A stretch of DNA of 56,053 bases. Origin: Pseudomonadota bacterium. Lineage in GTDB: Bacteria; Pseudomonadota; Gammaproteobacteria; Steroidobacterales; Steroidobacteraceae. Position numbers and translations under genes: made by a program. The DNA is taken from positions 1-56,053 of the forward strand of contig JAJZDX010000024.1 in NCBI GenBank assembly GCA_021805865.1, read 5' to 3'. Of the stretch, positions 1 to 7,482 are shown piece after piece; position 1 is the stretch's first letter; each line of letters begins with the position of its first letter. The notes beneath the pieces were generated by a model. That model made no database searches. It was not told the DNA's origin and saw only the letters and a program-made list of their open reading frames with translations.

Positions 1-1883
1 CATGTTACCGGCCGAGCAACTTCTACACCGCGCCGATCATCTCGACGACCACGGGCGTGAACTCCTCGACCGGCGACTCCTTCCGCGCGATCCTGCTCTA
101 CAAGCCCAACGACCGGCTCACGATCATCCCGATGATCATGTGGCAGAAGGACACGAGCAACGCGCCGAACGCGGTCGACGTCAACGGTTCCCCGACCAAC
201 CCCACCATGCCGAATCCGAAGGGCCATTACGAGATCTACCAGACCTCCGAGCCGCAATGGGATCGCTTCACGCTCGGGAGCTTCAAGGTCGAATACGCGG
301 TCACACCGGACATCGGCCTCACCTCGATCACCGGCTTGTGGTCGAATCACTCCCAGTTCTCGCAGGACGGCACCGAGGAGAATGAAAGCTCCTCGGGGCT
401 CGGGTCGGCCACGCAGGCCTATCCCTACAACGTCAATCCCTCCGATCCCGCCTACCCCTACCCGTCCCCGAGCAATGACGGCTTCGGCGGCAACGGCCTT
501 GGCCCGACGGGCCCGGGCCCGTTCGGCCCCGGGGTCGAGGAGCGGGACTACACCAGGCAGATCAGCGAGGAGTTCCGCCTCGCCTCCACCGGACGGGGAC
601 CTGTGCAGTGGCTCGCGGGATACTACTACCAGGACCTGCAATCCGAATGGGACATGTGGTCGGTCATGCCGCAGGCGGGCGCCCTCGCCAATATTTACGT
701 CGACTACCAGCCGCAGACCATTCTGCAGAACGCCTTCTTCGGCAACATCTCCTGGGAATTCGTGCACGGCCTCACCGCCTCGGCGGGAGTGCGCTGGTAT
801 CACTACTCCTATGCCCAGAGGAACTCCGAGTGGGGCGATTTCACGCCCTACGGCTTCGAGAATCTGCTGAGCGGCGCACCGACGGTGGCCGGAAACACCA
901 AGGCCCTGGTCACCAGCGCCGGGGGCAGCGCAAGCGGAACCAATCCGCGCTTCAACCTCACCTGGCAGATCGACAGCGATCACATGGTGTACCTCACGAT
1001 CGCCAAGGGATTCCGCCTGGGCGGCACCGACCAGCCCTTCGTCGGCTACAACCATGCGGTGACGCCCACGGACTGCGGGGCGCCCTCATCGCTGGTGGTG
1101 ATTCAGCAGTGCGGCCTGCAGGCCAAACTCTCCGCCACGCCGACCCAGCCGGGCACCACCTACACCGCGCTCGCGAACTTCCCCAACGTCAACTCACAGG
1201 GCGTGCCGCAGTTCAGGTCGGACTCGGTGTGGGACTACGAGGTCGGAACCAAGAACGAGTTCTTCCACCACCGCGCCCTCTTCAACATGACGTGGTATTT
1301 CGAGCGGTGGATGGATCCGCAGATCGCGACGAACATCGCCGGCTTCGGCTTCACCGTGAACGGCGGCAACGCCAACATCTACGGCATGGAGACATCGTTC
1401 CGGGCGGAACTCGGCCACGGATTCGATTTCGCGACCGACTGGGGGTACACGCACAGCAAGTTCCTGACCAACAGCGCCATCGACGGCATACCCGCCGGAT
1501 ACTCCGTGCCGGATACGCCCAAGGTCACCGGCTCGGTGTCGCTCAATTACCATCACTACATGACCGACGAGATGACGTTCATCGGCAACGCCACCTACAG
1601 CTATGTCGGTTCGCGGTACGACCTGCCTTACGGCGTCACGGTGTATCTCAACAACATCAGCCAGACCCGGATCAATCTGCCGTCCTACGGAACACTCGAT
1701 CTGCGCGCCGGTGTGCGCACGGCGAAATGGACCGCGGCGCTGTTTGTCGACAACGCGACGAATGAGCAGACGCTGCTCGATCCGCTGCCGCAGATCAATA
1801 TTGCGATTCCGCAGTACACGCGCTTCATCGTGAATCAGCCAATCACCTACGGCATGGACCTGCGCTACAGCTTCGGGAAGTAA
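1..1883 (+). CDS. TonB-dependent outer-membrane receptor, C-terminal part (5' end outside window)
   Basis: The reading frame is open from the first bases of the window and ends at a TAA at 1881-1883, giving about 626 visible residues. No start codon is claimed because the gene continues upstream. The visible part is the 22-strand beta-barrel of a TonB-dependent receptor. It has alternating aromatic strands, the 'ISEEFRLAST' strand, 'KGFRLGGTDQPF', 'DSVWDYEVGTKNEFF', and a C-terminal 'TYGMDLRYSFGK' strand ending near an aromatic residue. It aligns along its whole visible length with the next gene (RPSNFYTAP vs RPANFYTAP, AVDVNGSPT vs AVDVNGAPT, SQDGTEE in both), so the two are tandem paralogues. 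The family imports siderophores, vitamins, sugars or other large ligands using TonB energy. The substrate cannot be read from the barrel. Confidence 0.93.
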   Translation, partial: CYRPSNFYTAPIISTTTGVNSSTGDSFRAILLYKPNDRLTIIPMIMWQKDTSNAPNAVDVNGSPTNPTMPNPKGHYEIYQTSEPQWDRFTLGSFKVEYAVTPDIGLTSITGLWSNHSQFSQDGTEENESSSGLGSATQAYPYNVNPSDPAYPYPSPSNDGFGGNGLGPTGPGPFGPGVEERDYTRQISEEFRLASTGRGPVQWLAGYYYQDLQSEWDMWSVMPQAGALANIYVDYQPQTILQNAFFGNISWEFVHGLTASAGVRWYHYSYAQRNSEWGDFTPYGFENLLSGAPTVAGNTKALVTSAGGSASGTNPRFNLTWQIDSDHMVYLTIAKGFRLGGTDQPFVGYNHAVTPTDCGAPSSLVVIQQCGLQAKLSATPTQPGTTYTALANFPNVNSQGVPQFRSDSVWDYEVGTKNEFFHHRALFNMTWYFERWMDPQIATNIAGFGFTVNGGNANIYGMETSFRAELGHGFDFATDWGYTHSKFLTNSAIDGIPAGYSVPDTPKVTGSVSLNYHHYMTDEMTFIGNATYSYVGSRYDLPYGVTVYLNNISQTRINLPSYGTLDLRAGVRTAKWTAALFVDNATNEQTLLDPLPQINIAIPQYTRFIVNQPITYGMDLRYSFGK

Positions 1884-1922
1884 GTGCGGGACGCGAGGCG
1901 CTGCGGGCGGCGGCAGGGGCGC

Positions 1923-1945
1923 CGATGCCCTCGATGAGGGCATCG
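1923..1945 (+). terminator. Perfect 10-bp hairpin after first receptor gene (possible terminator)
   Basis: CGATGCCCTC and GAGGGCATCG pair perfectly around a three-base GAT loop, 40 bases after the stop codon. There is no T-run after the stem, so intrinsic termination is not certain. It may be an RNA-stabilising or Rho-assisted structure. Confidence 0.4.
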
Positions 1946-1953
1946 TGCCGAGC

Positions 1954-1991
1954 CCTTCCGGTGCCCGCGCGCGCACCGTCGGGCCGGAAGG
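1954..1991 (+). terminator. Second GC-rich inverted repeat after first receptor gene
   Basis: CCTTCCGG (1954-1961) pairs exactly with CCGGAAGG (1984-1991), and a nested pair GGTGC/GCACC lies inside. Together with the hairpin just upstream it forms a double stem-loop region. No T-run follows. Confidence 0.3.
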
Positions 1992-2163
1992 ATCGTTGAG
2001 CGCATGCGAGGGGCGCGCGCACGGGCCGCCTGGGGCTCCTTACCTGAGCCGTGCGCTTGTCAACGGCGTGGCGGGAGCCTCATCATGGTTCCGTCGATGT
2101 AGGGGCATGAATCCGCCGGGGCGGGGGAGGGGCCTGCCGTCGTGGTCGCTGCCTGCAACTGAT

Positions 2164-2183
2164 ATATCAAGTAATATCAAGTA
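2164..2183 (+). repeat. Two exact 10-bp tandem repeats (ATATCAAGTA) upstream of receptor gene
   Basis: ATATCAAGTA occurs twice head-to-tail, ending 20 bases before the GTG start at 2204, in an AT-rich island inside GC-rich DNA. The 10-bp period equals about one DNA helical turn, so the copies face the same side of the helix, as in many operator sites. A TATAAG hexamer at 2186-2191 may be a -10 box, which would leave a very short leader. The regulatory role is inference. Confidence 0.4.
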
Positions 2184-2203
2184 CCTATAAGCGACTCTTC
2201 GAG

Positions 2204-5077
2204 GTGCCGCGCACCACCAGTCCGCCTCGTCCCGCCGAGGGCCGCCCGAATCACCGGGCGGCGGACCGATGGGGACGGCCGCGCGGGCGCATCCGCCGCC
2301 TGTGGCTGTTGGCCGCGATCGGATGGATCGCCTCCCGGGCGCAGGCGGCGCAGCCCCTGCATCGTTTCCACATCCGCTCGCGGCCGCTCGCCGCGGCGCT
2401 GACCGCATTCGCGCGGCAGGCCGATGTCACGCTGCTTTCCTCGGCCCGTGCCGTGAGGGGTCTGCGAGCGCCCGCCCTTCAGGGGTATTTCACGGTCACG
2501 CAGGCGCTGCGGCACCTGCTCACCGGGACGGACCTGTCGTTCCGGGTGGTCAGCAACTCCGCCATCGCCGTCGTTCCCCGTGAGCGCGCTCCGTCCTCCG
2601 AGCGCCCCGCGGGCGCAACGACCGCGGGAGCAGCCGAGACGCCCTCCGTGCGGCGCCTCACACGCACCGCCGGGCGTGCGTGGGGCTCGCGGCGCCGGCG
2701 GCTCCGCGCTCGGACCGAGCACCTGGCCCGGATCATCGTCACCGCCACCAAGCGAGCGACCACCGTGCAGAGCACCCCGGCGAGCATCACGGCGATCACC
2801 GCTTCGGAGATCGCGAGGCGGGGCTTCACGGACTTCGATTCGCTCGCCCAGTCGATCGCGGGTCTCGCCGTGCGCACCTCCGGACCCGGACAGACCGAGT
2901 TCGAGATGCGGGGCCTCAACTCCTCCGGCGGCAACACTTCCATGGTGGGGCTGTACCTCGGGGAGATTCCGCTGTCCGCGCCGGCATCGGCGCAGCTCGG
3001 CAAGGTGCTCATCGATCTCGACCTCTACGATCTGAACCGCGTGGAGGTGCTGCGGGGTCCGCAGGGCACCCTCTATGGTGCGAGCTCCATGGGCGGCACC
3101 ATCCGCCTGGTGCCGAACGCCCCGAGGCTGCGGCGGCTCGAGGCCGCCGGCGAGACGATCCTCTCCGGCACCGTCGCGGGCGGGGGCGTGAACCGCACCG
3201 AGAACGGCATGGTGAACCTGCCGCTCGGCGGCTCGGCGGCGCTGCGGATCGCCGCCTCTCTCGAGCGGCAAAGCGGCTGGATCGAGCGGCGGGTCATCGA
3301 GAACGGGGCGGTGGCGGTCGATTCGGGCACCTTTCCCGAGGTGTCACGGCCTGCGAACTTCTACACCGCGCCGCTGCAGGAACTGATCCACGGAGTCAAC
3401 ACTACGGTGGTGGATCTGGTGCGCGCCTCGATGCTGTGGAAGCCCTTGGCGCACCTCTCGATCCTGCCGCTTGCGATGTACCAGCTCACCCGCCAGGGCG
3501 GCCCCGACGCCGTCGATGTCAACGGCGCGCCGACCCATCCGTCGATGCCGCGCATCGAGGCGCACTGGCAGATCTACGACACGCCGGAGCCCCAGCGCGA
3601 CCGATTCGCTCTGGCAAGCCTCACGCTCGTGTACCGGCTGGCGGCGGTGCGGGTGATCTCGGCGAGCGGCTACTGGAATCGGGACACCCGGGTGTCCCAG
3701 GACGGCACGGAGGAAACCGCCGCCTCGCTCAACGCGAGCTTCCCCGTGTACGGCGCTCCGGGGGGGCTCGGCCCGACCGGGCCCGCACCGGGCGCTCCGG
3801 GGGCGAGCGAGCGCGACTACACCCGCCAGGTGAGCGAGGAGCTGCGCCTCGCCTCCACCGGCCCCGGAGCGCTCAAGTGGCTCGCAGGCTGGTTCTACCA
3901 GGATCTGCGCTCGCGGTGGGATCTGTGGGTGCTCGCGCCCCAGGCCGCCCCGGTGCTCGGGGGACCGAACATCTACGTCGATTACCAGCCACAGGACATC
4001 AACCAGAGCTCGCAGTTCGGTGAGCTCTCCTGGCGCTTCTCGCCGCATCTCACCGCCACCTTGGGACTGCGCCACTATCACTACAGCCTGAGCCAGTCGA
4101 ACCGCGAGTACGGGCTGTTCACGGTGTACGGCTTCGAGGGCAACAGGGTGCCGTACGACACCACGGCCTCGAACGGCGCCCAGGGCACCGTGCCCGAGCT
4201 AGGCCTGAAATACACCCTCGACCGCGCCCACATGGTGTATGCCACGGTATCCAAGGGCTTTCGCCTGGGCGGGGTGAACCAGCCCATTCCGGTGGCGCGC
4301 GCCACCAACAGCAACGCCGTGCTGGTGGGCAACGAGTGCGGCCTGCAGGAGAAGCTCCTCGGCCCGGGCCGCTGCAACCCCGGCCTGCTGCTCGAGGCGC
4401 CGATCCGGTTCGGCTCCGACTCGGTGTGGAGCTACGAAGTCGGGGAGAAATCCGCCTTCCTGCGCCGGCGTCTGATACTCGACATCTCGGCCTATTATGA
4501 GCGCTGGCTTCATCCGCAGCTCGCCACCAATCTCGCCGGCTTCGGAATCACCGCCAACGGGGCCGACGCCCGGATCGAGGGGATGGAGGGGGAGTTGCGC
4601 GCGCTGCTCGGGAGGGATTGGGCCATCCACGTGAATACCGGCTACACGCACGCCCGCTTCGTCCACGGCAGCGCCATCATCGGCTATCCCGCCGGCACCC
4701 CGGTTCCCGATATCCCGAGCGTGACGGCCGCGGCGGACCTCAACTGGCGGCGCGAGCTGTCAGGAAGGCTCGCGGCGTTCGCCTCGCTGGAGTGCGACTA
4801 CGTGGGCTCGCGCACCGACGCGCCGTACGGGGAGACGATCACGCTGTGGAACATCGGCCAGTACATGGTGCACCTGCCCTCGTACAGCCTGGTGAGCGTG
4901 CGCCTGGGGCTCGATGGCGGGCACTGGAAGGCGGCGCTGTTCGTCGACAATCTGACGAACGTGCGGGTGCTGCTCGATCCACAGCCGCAGATCGACCTGC
5001 AGACGGCGGCATTCACCCGCTACACGGTCAACCCGCCCCTCACCGCCGGGCTCGATCTCACCTGGAAGCTCCGATGA
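2204..5077 (+). CDS. TonB-dependent receptor with N-terminal STN domain
   Basis: A complete 957-residue outer-membrane receptor. After a basic N-terminus, a hydrophobic signal segment (about residues 30-48, ending SRAQA) leads into an STN (secretin/TonB short N-terminal) domain at about residues 50-125. The TonB-box/plug start 'RIIVTATKR' is near 180, followed by the plug ('VEVLRGPQGTLYGASSMGG') and a barrel ending 'TAGLDLTWKLR'. The start is a GTG, and there is no better ATG in frame. An STN domain usually contacts a FecR-type anti-sigma factor, yet no fecI/fecR gene lies in the window, so its partner would be encoded elsewhere or lost. The gene arose by tandem duplication with the upstream receptor. 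The ligand is unknown. Confidence 0.94.
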   Translation: MPRTTSPPRPAEGRPNHRAADRWGRPRGRIRRLWLLAAIGWIASRAQAAQPLHRFHIRSRPLAAALTAFARQADVTLLSSARAVRGLRAPALQGYFTVTQALRHLLTGTDLSFRVVSNSAIAVVPRERAPSSERPAGATTAGAAETPSVRRLTRTAGRAWGSRRRRLRARTEHLARIIVTATKRATTVQSTPASITAITASEIARRGFTDFDSLAQSIAGLAVRTSGPGQTEFEMRGLNSSGGNTSMVGLYLGEIPLSAPASAQLGKVLIDLDLYDLNRVEVLRGPQGTLYGASSMGGTIRLVPNAPRLRRLEAAGETILSGTVAGGGVNRTENGMVNLPLGGSAALRIAASLERQSGWIERRVIENGAVAVDSGTFPEVSRPANFYTAPLQELIHGVNTTVVDLVRASMLWKPLAHLSILPLAMYQLTRQGGPDAVDVNGAPTHPSMPRIEAHWQIYDTPEPQRDRFALASLTLVYRLAAVRVISASGYWNRDTRVSQDGTEETAASLNASFPVYGAPGGLGPTGPAPGAPGASERDYTRQVSEELRLASTGPGALKWLAGWFYQDLRSRWDLWVLAPQAAPVLGGPNIYVDYQPQDINQSSQFGELSWRFSPHLTATLGLRHYHYSLSQSNREYGLFTVYGFEGNRVPYDTTASNGAQGTVPELGLKYTLDRAHMVYATVSKGFRLGGVNQPIPVARATNSNAVLVGNECGLQEKLLGPGRCNPGLLLEAPIRFGSDSVWSYEVGEKSAFLRRRLILDISAYYERWLHPQLATNLAGFGITANGADARIEGMEGELRALLGRDWAIHVNTGYTHARFVHGSAIIGYPAGTPVPDIPSVTAAADLNWRRELSGRLAAFASLECDYVGSRTDAPYGETITLWNIGQYMVHLPSYSLVSVRLGLDGGHWKAALFVDNLTNVRVLLDPQPQIDLQTAAFTRYTVNPPLTAGLDLTWKLR

Positions 5078-5116
5078 TCCCCCGCGGGCCCATCGGAGCG
5101 GACGAGGCTCGCCCCG

Positions 5117-5518
5117 TTAGAACATGCTGAAGAGGCTGCCGACCAGATCGCTCGCGAGCCCGAAGCCCGCGCCCATGCCGAGGCCGGACATGACGTTGCC
5201 CATGAAGCCGCCGCCGGAGCCGGCATAGGGCTGCTGGGACCAGCCGCGGGTCTGGTAGGTCTGCTGGGGCTGGGAGGTGAGGTGCGTCTCGAGCGAATGG
5301 ATGTACTCGGCCATCTGCTGGATGAGTGCGACCGAGGACTGATTCTGCTGCTGGATGGCGACCGCAGCCTCCCGCAGATCGAGCAGGAGCTCGCGCGAGA
5401 GCGAGGGATCGGTCACTTTGGACTGCAGTTTGTCGGCCAGCTCCTTGAACTCCTGGGTGACCTGGTTGGCCTGATTCTGCAGCTGGATGGCTTGGTTTTC
5501 CGCGGTCTGGTAATCCAT
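5117..5518 (-). CDS. Small coiled-coil protein with Gly/Met-rich tail, unknown function
   Basis: 133 residues, convergent with the receptor gene. The ATG at 5518 has a good CGGAG ribosome site about 7 bases upstream. Residues 1-75 are polar, Gln-rich and heptad-like (QLQNQANQVTQEFKELADKL), predicted coiled coil. The C-terminus (about 95-133) is rich in Gly, Met and Phe (GGGFMGNVMSGLGMGAGFG), resembling a membrane-associating or glycine-zipper segment. There is no signal peptide. I do not recognise a family. Codon use looks native. Confidence 0.7.
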   Translation of the reverse strand: MDYQTAENQAIQLQNQANQVTQEFKELADKLQSKVTDPSLSRELLLDLREAAVAIQQQNQSSVALIQQMAEYIHSLETHLTSQPQQTYQTRGWSQQPYAGSGGGFMGNVMSGLGMGAGFGLASDLVGSLFSMF

Positions 5519-5684
5519 GGTGCGCTCCGGTAAAAGTCCGCAGGTTCGACCCGCGGGAAAGGGTTCGGTTCCGGCAGTGGTGGGGCCGGAGAGTGCGGTT
5601 TCAAGTCCGAGGCGATCACGTCAGGACTTGGTCAGCAATTGCGGCCAGCGTGCCCACATCGGTCTCACCGGCAAGGTCTCCCCC

Positions 5685-6603
5685 ATGCCGATCAACGCCC
5701 GGCTGCCGCTTCTCTGGTACGCCATCCTATCTCTGATCTGCACCGCCGCCCAGGGCCACCCCTGGCGCGGGCCTCGAGCGGCTGGGCGAGCGGTACGTGC
5801 CCGGCAAGCCGCTCGGGGTATTCGACATCGGTTTTGTCAATTCCGGCGGCGTCCATGCGCTCTCGGACCGCTCCAACCGCGGCCTCGACTTCTTCGACGC
5901 CGCCACGGGGGCCTTTCTCGGGCGCGCGAGGGGGGATGATCCGCCTTTCGTGAGCTTCCTCTCCGCCCCCGCACCCGCAAGCTCCTCGGGCGTCTGCTGC
6001 TCACTCTGCTGCTCACGCGGGCCACCGAGGGCGCCGAGCAGCCGGTGTGGGACCCGGCCTCCGGGCTCATCTACCTGTTCATTCCCGAGCTCGATCACAT
6101 CAAGGCGCACGGGGCGGTGACCAATCCGCGCACCCGCAAGCTCCTGCGCTCCCTGCCCGTCTCGCGCTGCATGCCCGCCGGGCTCGCACTGGGACCGCAC
6201 CACCATCTGCTGCTCGGCTGCAGCGACGATGGGGTGGCGGCGGGCTTCCCCGCGCACTCGCTCCTCCTGAGCACCCGGGGGCCGAATCGTCGCGGACCTT
6301 CCCGTAGGCGGCTCGGATGAGGTCTGGTCCGACCCGGGATCCCATCGCGACTACCTCGCCGCGGTCGCGAACCCCGGCGAAGCGGTGCCCGCCGTGACCG
6401 ACCCCCTCGATGACCGCTGGCGCGGGAACCTGCCGAGGGGACCCCACGCGCACTCGGTCGCCGCCGATGCGCGCACCGGCAGGGTGTTCATACCGGTCGC
6501 AGCCGGGGAGGGCAGCCCCTGCCCGAGGGGGTGCATCGAGGTGTTCAGGCGCAACCAGGGCAAGCGCGGCGCCCAAGGCCGGCAGCCCTCAGAGGCTTCC
6601 TGA
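5685..6603 (+). pseudogene. Decayed YncE/SMP-30-like beta-propeller gene, multiply frameshifted
   Basis: A signal-peptide-like start (MPINARLPLLWYAILSL, 5685) runs out in one frame. Recognisable propeller sequence then continues in frame 1 from about 5761 (LGVFDIGFVNSGGVHALSD, then DFFDAATGAFLGRARG). It moves to frame 3 from about 5976 (VWDPASGLIYLFIPELDH, then CMPAGLALGPHHHLLLGCSD) and back to frame 1 from about 6280 (VADLPVGGSDEVWSDPGS, then GPHAHSVAADARTGRVFIP), ending at a TGA at 6601-6603. So at least three frame changes are needed. Between 'FLGRARG' and 'DDPPFVSF' the gene also looks internally shortened relative to full-length secreted propeller proteins. The family is exported YVTN/NHL-like propellers of unclear function. 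Sequencing error cannot explain the apparent deletion. Confidence 0.72.
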
Positions 6604-6669
6604 GCCGCGGCGGGCGCGGCTACGAAGCGGGACCGCGGCAACGGCCGGCGCCCCCCGAGGCCGCACAGC

Positions 6670-7155
6670 CTAGTCACTTCCCCAGCAGGTCTGACTCGTG
6701 GCGGTTCCGGTCGAGGTCTGCGCCCCGGTGTTGGCAAGCGTGAAGCTCGTGCACTCCATGTCGGATGTTTGCGGGGAATTCGCCGCCGGGATGGCCGTGA
6801 TCGTGTACGCATCGGCCGCGGTCGGGTCCACGGTGATGTCGTAGTAGCCTTCCGGCGAGGCGATCGGACCGGCGGCCACTCCCGTCACGCCGGTCGGCGC
6901 CGTCGCCGTAAGGCAGTTCTGGTAGTCATACGTCTGCGAGTAGCAGCGCTGCAGGAGCTGCGCATCGTTGAACAGCGCCGTGGTGGCATCGGTGCGATCG
7001 GAGCGCTCCACATAGGACCGATAAGCCGGAATCGCGATGGCGGACAGGATCCCGATGATGGCAATGGTGACCATCAGCTCGATCAGCGTGAACCCGCGCG
7101 AGGGAGCGGCCGCCCGCGCCACCCTCACCGGCGGGCTAGCGGCCCCGGGCTGCAT
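6670..7155 (-). CDS. pilE: Type IV pilin PilE-like minor pilin
   Basis: 161 residues from the ATG at 7155. This start gives a 21-residue leader ending SRG, immediately before the class III prepilin signal '[17 protein letters not shown]' with the conserved Glu at +5. The rest is the hydrophobic N-helix ([12 protein letters not shown]) and a globular domain with paired cysteines ([25 protein letters not shown]), typical of PilE/ComP-like minor pilins encoded behind pilY1. A longer frame opens at 7197, but it would overlap the previous gene further and lengthen the leader unnaturally. The protein is processed by PilD and incorporated into the pilus or its tip complex. It is the last gene of the minor-pilin operon. 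Confidence 0.9.
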   Translation of the reverse strand: MQPGAASPPVRVARAAAPSRGFTLIELMVTIAIIGILSAIAIPAYRSYVERSDRTDATTALFNDAQLLQRCYSQTYDYQNCLTATAPTGVTGVAAGPIASPEGYYDITVDPTAADAYTITAIPAANSPQTSDMECTSFTLANTGAQTSTGTATSQTCWGSD

Positions 7156-7432
7156 GGATCGCCACCACTTGCGCCGATCTCGAGTCCGTCGGCGCATCGA
7201 GTATCACCTGCACCCTCTCGCCCCGGATGATGTCATTCACCTGCCGCTCCGCCGGGCTGCCCGTCTCGATCCGGTACGTGCGGCCGTTCACCGTGATGCT
7301 CTGACCGATCGGTACGGTCGTCACCTCGCCCGAAAAATTGTACACGGGCTTGTTCGCCCAGGCCGTGCCGGGCGCAACCCCCAAGGCAAGCGTCGCGACC
7401 GCAACGGCCGCCGCGAGGACTCTCGTGCTCAT
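7136..7432 (-). CDS. Small exported protein between pilY1 and pilE
   Basis: 98 residues from the ATG at 7432, which has a strong GAGGAG ribosome site just upstream. The frame is open further back to 7504 but without signal-peptide logic. A clean Sec signal peptide ([18 protein letters not shown], cleavage near AWA-N) is followed by about 70 residues that look like a small beta-barrel: '[23 protein letters not shown]' and '[11 protein letters not shown]'. The gene overlaps pilE by 20 bases and lies 51 bases after pilY1, so it is co-transcribed with the minor pilins. A periplasmic role in pilus-tip assembly is inference. I recognise no named family. Confidence 0.75.
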   Translation of the reverse strand: MSTRVLAAAVAVATLALGVAPGTAWANKPVYNFSGEVTTVPIGQSITVNGRTYRIETGSPAERQVNDIIRGERVQVILDAPTDSRSAQVVAIHAARGR

Positions 7433-7482
7433 CTTGCTCTCCTCATCGTAATCGTAGCTCGCACGGGGCGCTCCCGCAGCGA

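Larger units (their letters stand above)
1884..2203. other. Gene-free gap between the two receptor genes
   Basis: 320 bases with no credible coding frame. The upstream half holds two GC-rich inverted repeats that could terminate the first receptor transcript. The downstream end becomes abruptly AT-rich (about 2158-2190) and carries a 10-bp tandem repeat just before the start of the second receptor gene. I see no RNA gene. Confidence 0.6.

Noticed and set aside
2..385. Short plus-strand frame at the window start
   Set aside because: It is out of frame with the receptor barrel that can be read continuously from the first bases, and its product is Arg/His/Asp-rich low complexity.
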